This document shows, one piece after another, positions 44,825 to 53,231 of a DNA stretch of 64,000 bases. The first letter of the stretch is position 1; the number at the start of each line of letters is the position of its first letter. This DNA comes from Bradyrhizobium sp. CCBAU 51765 (lineage in GTDB: Bacteria; Pseudomonadota; Alphaproteobacteria; Rhizobiales; Xanthobacteraceae). The stretch is taken from positions 2,779,001 through 2,843,000 of the forward strand of contig NZ_CP030038.1 of assembly GCF_015291725.1 (NCBI RefSeq), given 5' to 3'. Made by a program: the position numbers and the translations under genes. Below the pieces are notes generated by a model, which was not told where the DNA came from, made no database searches, and saw nothing but the letters and a program-made list of their open reading frames with translations.

Positions 44825-46028
44825 CGCGGGGCCTGATGCTGGCGCTGCTGGGCAGGTTGATCAGCCGGCGTTCTATGGATTCCGCGGTGGAAAGATCGCC
44901 GCGCGGGCTTTGCGCGAACATCGGCAGCCTGTGCATCAACGTCCAGGCCGGGCGCGCGCCGAAGCCGGCCTCGTTCAGTGCCGTGAGCACGTCGTCGCGC
45001 CGCTCGGCATGCGCCTCGTCGAGCAGGACCGCGTTCAGCCAGTAATTGCTGGTCGTACCCGCGGGCTCGCGCGAGAAGCGCACGCCGGGCACGCCGGCAA
45101 AGACACGCTCATAGGCGGCCGCCAGCCGGCGCTTGCTCGCCAGGAAGCCGTCGAGCTGCTCGAGCTGGGCGCAACCGAGTGCGGCGTTCAGGTTGGGCAG
45201 GCGGTAGTTGAAGCCGATCTCGTCATGCACGAAGGCCCATTTGTGCGGCAGCTTCGCGGTCGTGGTGAGATGCTTGGCGCGGCGTCCCAGTTCCTCGTCA
45301 TTGGTGAGGATGGCGCCGCCGCCGCCGGTGGTGACGATCTTGTTGCCGTTGAAGCTCAGCGCCGCGAGCCGCGCCTGCGATCCGACGGCGTGACCCTTGT
45401 AGGTCGAGCCGAGCGATTCCGCGGCATCCTCCACCAGCGCGATGCCCCAGTCGTGTGCGATCGCTGCGATCTCGTCGAGTGCAACGGGATGCCCGAACGT
45501 GTGCATCGGCGAGATCGCCGCGATGCGGCGTCCGGTCTCGCGATTGATCGTGCCTCTTGCGGTCCGCTCCGCAATCGCCCCGAGGCGCACCGCGAGTGCG
45601 CCGGGATCCATGCCGAGCGTGGCAAGCGAGCTGTCGACGAAATGCGGGGTTGCTCCGCAATAGGCGATCGCGTTCGTCGTCGCGATGAAGGTCAGCGCTG
45701 GCGAGATGACCTCGTCGCCGGGCTCGACGCCGGCGAGCCTGAAGCAGGCATGCAACGCGGCCGTACCATTGACGACGGCGACCGCGCGTTTGGCGCCGGT
45801 GACCTCCTCCAGCATGCGCTCGAACCGATCGACAAAGGGGCCGACCGAGGAAACGAAGGTGCTCTTGATGCACTCTTCGAGGTAGGCGATCTCGTTTCCG
45901 GCGAACACCGGTTCGTGCAGGCCGAGCACGCCGTTTGGCGTTCCCACCGCGTGCCGCACGGCGTCGACGATCGTCTCCGGCTTGAAGTCTGAGCTGGTCA
46001 CGACATTGTCCACCATCACCTCAGACAT
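44817..46028 (-). CDS. legC: LegC-type sugar-nucleotide 4-aminotransferase
   Basis: The protein has 403 residues from the ATG at 46026-46028, which overlaps the legB stop by 8 nt (ATGTCTGA); an ATG at 46014-46016 is an alternative start. It has the LegC signature LHEPVFAGNEIAYLEECIKSTFVSSVG, AVVNGTAALHACF, a DAAESLGS aspartate for PLP, and the Schiff-base lysine in SFNGNKIVTTGGGG. It transfers an amino group to the 4-keto sugar made by LegB. It is the DegT/DnrJ/EryC1 fold. The N-terminal match to LegC is strong. Confidence 0.86.
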   Translation of the reverse strand: MSEVMVDNVVTSSDFKPETIVDAVRHAVGTPNGVLGLHEPVFAGNEIAYLEECIKSTFVSSVGPFVDRFERMLEEVTGAKRAVAVVNGTAALHACFRLAGVEPGDEVISPALTFIATTNAIAYCGATPHFVDSSLATLGMDPGALAVRLGAIAERTARGTINRETGRRIAAISPMHTFGHPVALDEIAAIAHDWGIALVEDAAESLGSTYKGHAVGSQARLAALSFNGNKIVTTGGGGAILTNDEELGRRAKHLTTTAKLPHKWAFVHDEIGFNYRLPNLNAALGCAQLEQLDGFLASKRRLAAAYERVFAGVPGVRFSREPAGTTSNYWLNAVLLDEAHAERRDDVLTALNEAGFGARPAWTLMHRLPMFAQSPRGDLSTAESIERRLINLPSSASIRPRDD

Positions 46029-47040
46029 TGTAGACGTCAGCCTTGTAGCGGTTGAGGTTTGCGGGATTGGTGAACCAGTTGACGGTCTTGACCATGCCGC
46101 GACGCATGCCCTCGACACCGCCGAATTCAGGGCTCCAACCGAGCTGCTGGCGTGCCTTGGAATTGTCGGCCCAGAGCCGCTCGACCTCGCTGTTGGCGGG
46201 ACGGAGGCGCGCCTCGTCGGTCTCGATTTCGATCGTGGTCCCCATGACATCGGCGATCATCTCGACGGTCGCGCCGACCGAGATCTCGAAGCCGCTGCCG
46301 AGATTGATGGTCTGGCCGACGCATTGCTCGGCCGGCGCGGTAAGTCCTGCGATGAGGCCGCGCGCGGTATCGGTGACGAAGGAGAAGTCCCGCGTCGGAC
46401 TGACGGCGCCGAGACGGATCTTGCGCTTGCCGGTCGCGATCTGGCTGATGATGGTCGGGATCACCGCGCGCGCCGACTGCCGGGGGCCGAAAGTGTTGAA
46501 CGGGCGGATCACGACAACCGGCATGTCGAACGAGGCATGGAACGACAGCGCCATCTGGTCGGATGCGATCTTCGAGGCCGAGTAGGGTGACTGGCCAACC
46601 AGCGGATGGTTCTCCTTGATCGGGACGATCTGCGCCGTGCCGTAGACCTCGCTGGTCGAGGTCTGCACGAATCGCCGCACGCCCGCCATGCGCGCCGCCT
46701 GGAGCACGTTCACTGTGCCCTTCACGTTGGTGTCGACATAGGAGTCGGGCGCGACGTAGGAGAAGGGGATCGCGATCAGCGCCGCCAGGTGCAGCACGTC
46801 GGTGCAGCCGCTGGCGGTTGCGATCATGAAGTGCGGATCGCGGATGTCGCCGGCAACCACCTCCACGGACTTCATGATGTCGGCGGGAACCGTGTCCAAC
46901 CAGCCCCAGGAATTGAAGGAGTTGTAGTAGACGATCGCCTTGACGCGTGCCCCGGCTTTCACCAGCTCCTCGACGACATGCGAACCGATGAAGCCGTCGC
47001 TGCCGGTAACGAGGACGCGGGCGTCCCTTAGATCTGCCAT
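46021..47040 (-). CDS. legB: LegB-type sugar-nucleotide 4,6-dehydratase
   Basis: The 339-residue extended SDR begins VLVTGSDGFIGSHVVEELVKAGARVKAIVYYNSFNSWGWLD, the LegB-type start. It has TSTSEVYGTA, YSASKIASDQM (catalytic Tyr/Lys) and FNTFGPRQSARAVIPTIISQ, near-diagnostic for this dehydratase group. It produces the 4-keto-6-deoxy intermediate that LegC aminates. ATG 47040 precedes the NAD motif by 8 residues; the longer frame is a shadow. It opens the legB-legC-legG-legI run. Confidence 0.86.
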   Translation of the reverse strand: MADLRDARVLVTGSDGFIGSHVVEELVKAGARVKAIVYYNSFNSWGWLDTVPADIMKSVEVVAGDIRDPHFMIATASGCTDVLHLAALIAIPFSYVAPDSYVDTNVKGTVNVLQAARMAGVRRFVQTSTSEVYGTAQIVPIKENHPLVGQSPYSASKIASDQMALSFHASFDMPVVVIRPFNTFGPRQSARAVIPTIISQIATGKRKIRLGAVSPTRDFSFVTDTARGLIAGLTAPAEQCVGQTINLGSGFEISVGATVEMIADVMGTTIEIETDEARLRPANSEVERLWADNSKARQQLGWSPEFGGVEGMRRGMVKTVNWFTNPANLNRYKADVYNV

Positions 47041-47174
47041 GCCGGACCCCAGAAGGCGATTAAGCCTGTGTTCGCAACAAGATGGCGCTATAGCACACTG
47101 GCGGTTGCGCGCAACAGAACAGCTGCAGAAAGCTGCCAAATGCCCGGGGATGCAGCAGTTTTCGTGACGCGCGC

Positions 47175-48377
47175 CTAGGCCTGGCCGGCCGGGATGAGGC
47201 GCTGTCTCACGAAGGCCTCCAGGTTGCCGCCCTCGAACAAGTGGCCCGCGAGGCCGGCCGCACGCGCGGCTTCGATGTCGCTCGGCTTGTCGCCGATGAC
47301 CAAGCTGCGCGTCATGTCGACCGGAAAGCGCTGTGCGAGATCGATGATCATGCCCGGCGCCGGCTTGCGCCGGTCGCTCGGGCGGCAATAGCGTGCAACG
47401 GTTCCTTCGGGGTGATCGGGGCAATATTCGAATGCATCGACATGCGCGCCGATCAGCGCCATCTGGTCCGCCATCCAGCGGTGCAGCGCGACCACGTGAT
47501 GCTCCTCGTAGTAGCCGCGTGCGACTCCGGACTGATTGGTGATGACGAAGGCAAAATAGCCGGCATCGTTGACGGCCTTCACGGCCTCGCGTGCGCCCTC
47601 GATCCATTCGAGCCTGTGCGACTCGAAAGTGTATCCCGAATCATGGTTGAGCACGCCGTCGCGATCGAAAAACACGGCCGGCCGTCGCAGCTTGTCCCGC
47701 AATTCGCGGTCGGCGCGCGCAAAGTCGTCAGGAATGCCGATGTCGATGAAGTAACCGCGATAGGCCGTGCCGCGCAGCGCGCCGGACTTGGTCAGGCCAG
47801 GAAAAACGTCCTGCTCGAGCGAGGCGGGAAGCATTGTGATGTCGGCAAGAACGGACTTGTCGATGACGTAGATGCCGGCATTGACCGGTCCGGTGGCACC
47901 CACACCCGGGGCGATGAAGTCACGCACCACGTCACCGTCGAGGACGACGCGTCCATAGCGGTCCCCGACGACGCCGTCGCGCAGTGCCATGTGAACGCGC
48001 CCCCCTTGGGCGCGCATGATCAGGTCGAGCAGGTTGAAGTCGAACAGGGAATCGCCGTTCAGCAACAGGAACCGGTCATGCAGAAGGTCGCGCGCATGCA
48101 CGAGCGCACCGCCGGTGCCGAGCGGCTCGGGCTCGCGCGACACGATGATTCGCGTCGATCCCCTGGCGGCCGCGGCGTAGTGCGTCTCGACGATCTCCGC
48201 CTTGTGGCCCGCAAGCAGAAGAATTTCATCGAACACGCCGTAGCGTACCAGTTCGTCGAGCAGGGTGTCGAGAAACGGCCGGCCGCCAACATCGAGCATC
48301 GGCTTCGGCACGGTTTTGGTGCGTTCGCCGAGGCGAGTGCCGAGTCCCCCGACGAGGACGACAGCCTGTCTCAGCAT
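47175..48377 (-). CDS. HddC-like nucleotidyltransferase fused to GmhB-like heptose-bisphosphate phosphatase
   Basis: The 400-residue protein has a sugar-1-phosphate nucleotidyltransferase (1-230; VVLVGGLGTRLGERTKTVPKPMLDVGG, LNGDSLFDF). Joined to it is a HAD phosphatase (about 232-400; FFDRDGVLN, ITNQSG, KPAPGM, VIGDKPSD). Both are steps of the GDP-D-glycero-D-manno-heptose pathway. The GmhB zinc region reads CPDHPEG ... YCRPSDRRKP, so one usual Cys ligand seems replaced by Ser. The ATG at 48377 follows GGGAGAG. An HddA-like kinase lies at 62703; a GmhA isomerase is not in the window. Confidence 0.82.
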   Translation of the reverse strand: MLRQAVVLVGGLGTRLGERTKTVPKPMLDVGGRPFLDTLLDELVRYGVFDEILLLAGHKAEIVETHYAAAARGSTRIIVSREPEPLGTGGALVHARDLLHDRFLLLNGDSLFDFNLLDLIMRAQGGRVHMALRDGVVGDRYGRVVLDGDVVRDFIAPGVGATGPVNAGIYVIDKSVLADITMLPASLEQDVFPGLTKSGALRGTAYRGYFIDIGIPDDFARADRELRDKLRRPAVFFDRDGVLNHDSGYTFESHRLEWIEGAREAVKAVNDAGYFAFVITNQSGVARGYYEEHHVVALHRWMADQMALIGAHVDAFEYCPDHPEGTVARYCRPSDRRKPAPGMIIDLAQRFPVDMTRSLVIGDKPSDIEAARAAGLAGHLFEGGNLEAFVRQRLIPAGQA

Positions 48378-48726
48378 GTCGGCTCTCCCAATCGGCACCT
48401 CAGTCGAAGGTGAGCAGCAAATGTCTGTCTCAAGGTTCTGGCTCTCGTTGGATCGAGCTGTGGTGGCCGGATTGTCTCCCAACGTCGGTCGATCCTCGAT
48501 CAACGCTTGGCGAACGTGACACTGAGTGAAGAAGACCCCGCACCAACGCCCGTCAATGACGAGCTGCCCAATGCGACAGGAACTGTTGCGAGATCTGTTT
48601 ACGCTTGGTGGCGCCCGGAGGCAACGAGCAAGGGAGAGGGCGAGGATTCTCTTGTCGAACGAACCGGCCGGCGGCGGAGCGCAGGCGGGCGATCATACGA
48701 GGGTCGATCATCGAGAGTCCCTGGCC
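48378..48726. other. Divergent control region before the Wzz-like gene
   Basis: These 349 bp separate the HddC-GmhB gene (minus) from the Wzz-like gene (plus). The Wzz frame could extend upstream to a GTG at 48526, but that part is Arg-rich and unlike the family. No clear promoter elements stand out, though both genes must start transcription here. Confidence 0.4.
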
Positions 48727-49686
48727 ATGAGCCGATTGATCAACCAGAGATGGCTCAGTATGATAACGACCGAGTTCCCCATCCGTATTGTGGGGGTTGC
48801 CGGGGACAAGAGTCACATGCCGATGGCCGAGCGTACGCCGCGAGCTCCAGCGTTTCTGCAGCTCGCGAGATGGTTCCATGTTGCTGTCCGAGCAGCGCGG
48901 AAACATTGGGTCCTTTCGCTCATGATCGGGGCGATCTTGTTGGCTGCTCTTGGCTCTCTTGCCGTCGGCCGGAAGGTGGAATCCTGGACCGCGACCGCGA
49001 CGATCGCGATTGGTACGGTGCCCACCCTTCAAAGTATTCTCGGGCTCGCGGGGGCAGGCGTTGAACCCGTGGAGAGTGCTCGTGATCTGGTGACGCGAAT
49101 CGGAGCGGTCCAATTTCAGAGCACTGTTCTGGCCGATGCTCGCAAGGCGCTTCCCGACTCGCGTGGGGCGTTCGGCGGAGCCTCATTGCGCGGGATCGTC
49201 ATTGGCGATTCGTCGATCCGCCTGGAGGCGAGCGCCGCCTCGAAGGAGGAGGCGGCGACCCTGCTTCAACAGGCTGTTCTTGCGATCCAGGCCGCACACC
49301 AGAGATTATCCGAGCCGAGGATGGAGTTGTTGCATTCGGTGCGCGCGCGCCTGCAAGATGCGAGAGCTCAGCTCAACGATGCATCGAGGAAGGGCAGTAT
49401 GGACTTCGTGCCAGCTCGGCCGGACGGAGGTTCCATCGGGGCTGCTTTCTTGGAAAGTCCAGGGGCTTCGGTCGACAGGATGCTCAACGTTGATACGCGC
49501 ATTGCCCTACTGGCTTATATCGAACGCACCGTGACGATGACGGGGCCGCAGGATGGTTCGTCTCCCGCGACGGAAGGGCCGAGGGAAGTCAATCTCGTGC
49601 AAAGAGCCATCCTGGCGGGCTTGGGTATTCTGCTTTTCATCGGTCTTTTGACCTTCTTTCTGAGGCGGCCGGCGCGTCAGGGCTAG
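48727..49686 (+). CDS. Wzz-like polysaccharide co-polymerase (chain-length determinant)
   Basis: The protein has about 319 residues. It has two membrane segments, one near residue 65 (VLSLMIGAILLAALGSLAVG) and one near the C terminus (AILAGLGILLFIGLLTFFLRR). Between them is a periplasmic, partly coiled-coil domain (about 85-275, with ILGLAGAGVEPVESARDLVTR early on). This is the Wzz topology; the end RRPARQG suits a short cytoplasmic tail. The true start is uncertain: ATGs at 48727 and 48817 or a GTG at 48526 are all in frame. It is followed after 10 nt by a Wzy-like gene, so both set chain length and polymerisation. Confidence 0.68.
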   Translation: MSRLINQRWLSMITTEFPIRIVGVAGDKSHMPMAERTPRAPAFLQLARWFHVAVRAARKHWVLSLMIGAILLAALGSLAVGRKVESWTATATIAIGTVPTLQSILGLAGAGVEPVESARDLVTRIGAVQFQSTVLADARKALPDSRGAFGGASLRGIVIGDSSIRLEASAASKEEAATLLQQAVLAIQAAHQRLSEPRMELLHSVRARLQDARAQLNDASRKGSMDFVPARPDGGSIGAAFLESPGASVDRMLNVDTRIALLAYIERTVTMTGPQDGSSPATEGPREVNLVQRAILAGLGILLFIGLLTFFLRRPARQG

Positions 49687-49696
49687 GACTTCGGCA

Positions 49697-51106
49697 ATGA
49701 CCATTCTGGCTGGAGCCTCCATACTACTCTTCGTCGTCTGGCTGGGGCTATTCAGGTCGGCGATCCTCATTTGTCTTGCCTTCCTTTTGTTTACCTTCGC
49801 ATGGCGGACGATCTCGTCGCTCTATATCGATCTCACGGGGCCCGTGTTCTCGTCCCAGCTTCAGATGTTCATTGGACCCGGCGTCATGACGGTGTTCCAG
49901 TCGATCGCGTATTTTCTGACGCTTCTTCCCTTCCTCTGGGTCTTCAATTCGAGGGCTCTCGATGAATGGGCGCGGGCGGCTCCAACTCCCGGACTGCCTG
50001 CGTCCCAATCTCAACTGACCCTTTCGGACGTCACGTTCTACGCGTCCGTCCTCTTCTTGATCTTGCTTTTCGGTGCCCTGATTCAGGGAGGTGTCATTCC
50101 GCTGTTTGCCAAGATCGAGCGTTGGACCTTCAACGAACAGGCCAGCTTCCTCCATCGCCTGGTGGTCGAGCGAGGCGACATGCTCTGCTTCTGGTGGGGG
50201 ACCATGTTTGTGGCCGAGCGATTGCGACGCGAGCGATACGATTACCGCTTCGTGGGTTTGCTGGCCGTCCTCACCTTCTACATGTTTCTCGCAGGCGGGC
50301 GCTTCTCGCCGTTCTACCGATATTGTGCGTTCTTTGTCATACCGTTCTCCGCGGTGCTGATCGTTCAGGCGCGAGATCTCGGGAGCGCAAGCTTGTTCAG
50401 CTTGCTGCCCCGGATTAGCGACCGCCGCATCGTGCTGGCGGGCACCGGCGTCATTGTGCTGACGGCCATGATGATTGCATTCGCACTCTATTGGAACCTG
50501 ACCAGGGTCCGAGGGTTCGAAGGTCAGGCGGCGCTGGATGCTTTTGTCGAGCGCGTTCTGGTGCAGCCCTCGGAGATAGGATGGGCGTCCTATCAACGCG
50601 TCCTGGTCAACGGAGATTGGGACGCGCGCCACGTCTTCGATTTTCTGTTCGACCGCCCCATCGTCGCGGGACGGAACACGACCCCGCAGCTTCTGATGTC
50701 CGAAACCATTGGTGAGCCGCGGACGACGGAACACATCACAGGCGGTTTTCAGTTCGCGGGCGGGTTTCCCGAAATTTTCTTCGAACTGTTTGGTCCTTAT
50801 TTTGGCTGGATCTTCCTGCTGGGGGCCGGTTGGCTCACTGCGCTCCTCTCAGCTGTCATGATCCGGTCAATCATCGTCGAACGATATCTGACGGCGGCTC
50901 TATCTTTCTACGTGCTGTACGGCATCTACGTGATGTACATCGGCGGCATGCTGAACTTTGTCGCGACGCCGACATATTGGGTGAAGATTGCTGCGCTGTT
51001 TGCGGCAATCATTATCGAGGAGCGGGCGCCCATTCTTCCGTGGGTGCTGGGCGACAGGACTCGATTGTTTCGCCGCTTCGTGGTGCGACGTCCGCAATTG
51101 CCCTGA
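49697..51106 (+). CDS. Wzy-like O-antigen polymerase
   Basis: The 469-residue protein has about ten to twelve hydrophobic segments. A large periplasmic-loop region (about residues 280-355, WNLTRVRGFEGQAALDAF ... FQFAGGFPEIFFELFG) is typical of polymerases joining repeat units. No sequence family can be named from memory with certainty; low conservation is normal for Wzy. It lies directly after the Wzz-like gene. Its codon use is less GC3-biased than that of the neighbouring leg genes, hinting at acquisition. Confidence 0.7.
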   Translation: MTILAGASILLFVVWLGLFRSAILICLAFLLFTFAWRTISSLYIDLTGPVFSSQLQMFIGPGVMTVFQSIAYFLTLLPFLWVFNSRALDEWARAAPTPGLPASQSQLTLSDVTFYASVLFLILLFGALIQGGVIPLFAKIERWTFNEQASFLHRLVVERGDMLCFWWGTMFVAERLRRERYDYRFVGLLAVLTFYMFLAGGRFSPFYRYCAFFVIPFSAVLIVQARDLGSASLFSLLPRISDRRIVLAGTGVIVLTAMMIAFALYWNLTRVRGFEGQAALDAFVERVLVQPSEIGWASYQRVLVNGDWDARHVFDFLFDRPIVAGRNTTPQLLMSETIGEPRTTEHITGGFQFAGGFPEIFFELFGPYFGWIFLLGAGWLTALLSAVMIRSIIVERYLTAALSFYVLYGIYVMYIGGMLNFVATPTYWVKIAALFAAIIIEERAPILPWVLGDRTRLFRRFVVRRPQLP

Positions 51107-51144
51107 CGCAGCCCGCAATTCCACCAAGCCATGAGCGGCGATCT

Positions 51145-52029
51145 TCAGTTTCGATTCGATGGATCGGCCGGACGGCCGATGATCAGGGCGCCAAGCGTGA
51201 ACAGATCCTCTTCGGAGAAGCCTCTGAAGCATGGTGCCAATCGTTCCAGAACATGCCGCTCCGGCGGCCGGCGGTCGGGCTGATCGCTGAGTAGCTCAAA
51301 CCCGGCCTCTCTAAATAGTTTCAGATATTCGCTGTGGCGCAAACGATTGACGTACTGGAAGCGCGACTGGAAGGGCGCCCAATCCTCCTCGGAATAGGTC
51401 AGAAAGTTGAACGAGCTGATGGACGGATCGAAGCCTTTGAAGTGGTCGCCATAGTCGATCTGCATGAGGATCAGTCCGTCAGGACGCATGATGCGTCGCA
51501 GCTCCTTCAAGATCGCGGCGATGTCATCCTTGGGAATGTGTTCGAGCGTTTCGACGGAGACCGCGCAGTCGATCGAACCGGCCGGCAGGCCTGTCGTCCG
51601 GGCATCGGCTGGCGCACGATAGTCGATCCTCCAGGAACGTTCGAGGTCGTCAAGGGAATTGATATCGGGGTGGCTGTTGCCGCTGAGTCTGGAAATGATG
51701 GCGGCATTGGAGCGGATCAGCTCCAGCTTGGCCAAGCGCGCGATGTCGACCGTGATGAAGCGCTGCGCTCCATGCGCGCTGAAGGCGAGCGGAATGATCA
51801 GATCGCGTCCGGTGCCGAACTCGAAGCAGGTCGAATCCCGTAGCGGCCGTAGACTGTACGCTTGGTGAACGCCCAGCAGCCGCTGCGCGAGCGTGTAGAC
51901 GGATTTGACCTGCTTCTCGGGCCGCGGCAGCCGTCGTGTGACGTAGCGCTGCAGGGCGTAGTGGATGTCTTCGCCAAAGGGGATGTTCGACAGCACCGAG
52001 AACGCTCGCGCCTTTGTCTGCCAGCGCAC
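51145..52029 (-). CDS. SAM-dependent methyltransferase
   Basis: The 294-residue class I methyltransferase has the SAM motif CFEFGTGRDLIIPLAF, DIARL for the acidic loop and VETLEHIPKDDIAAILKELRRIMRPDGLILMQIDYGDH, characteristic of Methyltransf_11 enzymes. A methylated sugar or a chain-terminating methyl group is likely in this locus. I chose the GTG at 52027-52029, which follows GAGGAA; an ATG at 52146 adds 39 Arg/His-rich residues that look untranslated. It converges with the polymerase gene. Confidence 0.72.
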   Translation of the reverse strand: MRWQTKARAFSVLSNIPFGEDIHYALQRYVTRRLPRPEKQVKSVYTLAQRLLGVHQAYSLRPLRDSTCFEFGTGRDLIIPLAFSAHGAQRFITVDIARLAKLELIRSNAAIISRLSGNSHPDINSLDDLERSWRIDYRAPADARTTGLPAGSIDCAVSVETLEHIPKDDIAAILKELRRIMRPDGLILMQIDYGDHFKGFDPSISSFNFLTYSEEDWAPFQSRFQYVNRLRHSEYLKLFREAGFELLSDQPDRRPPERHVLERLAPCFRGFSEEDLFTLGALIIGRPADPSNRN

Positions 52030-52480
52030 GTCAGTGATTCCTCGGGTGAAATGACGTCGTGGTTGGCGTGGTGCTGACGAACGGTCGTCGAGGCATGGTG
52101 GATGTCCAGGATGGGCCCTGATCCGGCTGTTCGTACCAAATCGCATAGCCAGCTTTGATTATATGGGAGCCACAGGCGCAACGCAAGGTTGCGGGGCGGG
52201 CTCGGGAGCAAGTCCGACCGAGGTCGAAGTGCCTCTTCCGGCTACGTCGCGGCCGCAGGTTGCCCTCCAAGCTGCTGACGTGCTCGTGGCGAGCCGTGTC
52301 TTCGGAACAGCTCGGCTTGGCGCCATTCCCGGTTGATTCCACGGTCGGCTGAGCGTAAACAGACGCTCAAATTACGTCGACGTTTCAGCATGCGGGCCGG
52401 AAAATCGCGTATGGTTTGTCGAAAGCTGCCGGTCGATTTGGTCTGTGCCGGTCCATTGCTCTCCCGCCGAGTCTTGTCGA
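52030..52480. other. Divergent intergenic region with an 18-bp palindrome
   Basis: These 451 bp separate the methyltransferase (minus) and the paralogous pair (plus). I find no supportable gene. GAGCGT-AAACAG-ACGCTC at 52351-52368 is a perfect 6-bp inverted repeat about 115 nt before the next start and could be an operator or a short hairpin. Confidence 0.45.
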
Positions 52481-53221
52481 ATGTCCGGTGAACTGCAGAT
52501 CGGAGAGGCCGTCGCGAGAGGTTATCCCCCCGCCGTGCTCTACCTGCGCAACGACGAGACGGTCACGACGCAAGTCTGCGCATTCAACTACTTCTCGGTC
52601 TTTATGAATGATCATCCGGAAGTGGACGCGCATGTCTGGCTCTTCGACGGAGCGGGCACGCAGGCCGGGTATTTCCACAGGGAGCTCGGCGTCAACGGAC
52701 AGCTGCAGTTGCAGACTTCGGAGCTGTGTCCGCAGGTTTCGGGAACGGTGGCGATGGCGCTGGTCCCGAAACACGAGACCAAGCTTCGTCCCGGCCGGAA
52801 GGTGACCACCGGCTATTATGCACAATATTTCTCGCAGCACGGTGCGGTGACGTTGTCACACGAGCGCGAACCCGTGGCGGCCGCGCCGTTCCCGACCTCA
52901 GCCTGGATGCAATCCTATCTTACGCGATTCCTGAAGGAGTCCGGTGTGGTGCTCGTGAACTCCTGCATGGCGCCCGAGGGCGTCTCGGTTGGGACCGCCC
53001 GGCTCATGGCCCTTGATGGCACCGCATTGGGCCAGCGCGCGCTGCCGGAGATCGCGCCGATGGGAGCCGTCCGCATCAGCACGCTCGATCTCTTCCCCGA
53101 GGCTGAAAGGTTGATCGGCGCGTCCGAAGGTTTCGCTCTGGAGTTCAAGGGCACCAACATCGCCAGCCCGTTCAGCTATTATGAGTTTGCCAACGGCAAA
53201 TTCAGCTTGCATCATTTTTAG
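52481..53221 (+). CDS. Uncharacterised polysaccharide-island protein, paralogue A
   Basis: The 246-residue protein (ATG 52481; earlier ATG possible at 52445) has no signal peptide and no membrane helix. It reads as beta-rich: DAHVWLFDGAGTQAGYF, then NGQLQLQTSELCP, then a second similar block VLVNSCMAPEGVS ... ARLMALDG ... LPEIAPMGAVRISTLDLFPEA. The second block aligns with MLINHSSDPEYA ... KLIREDG ... FGEIPPLGAREMSVVDMF in the next gene. So two or more immunoglobulin-like repeats per protein are likely. It is separated from its paralogue by 10 nt. Function unknown. Confidence 0.7.
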   Translation: MSGELQIGEAVARGYPPAVLYLRNDETVTTQVCAFNYFSVFMNDHPEVDAHVWLFDGAGTQAGYFHRELGVNGQLQLQTSELCPQVSGTVAMALVPKHETKLRPGRKVTTGYYAQYFSQHGAVTLSHEREPVAAAPFPTSAWMQSYLTRFLKESGVVLVNSCMAPEGVSVGTARLMALDGTALGQRALPEIAPMGAVRISTLDLFPEAERLIGASEGFALEFKGTNIASPFSYYEFANGKFSLHHF

Positions 53222-53231
53222 GGGCGCGTCC

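Noticed and set aside
48507..49064. A 185-codon plus-strand frame overlapping the start of the Wzz-like gene
   Set aside because: It conflicts with the frame that carries the two membrane segments and has a random-looking composition.
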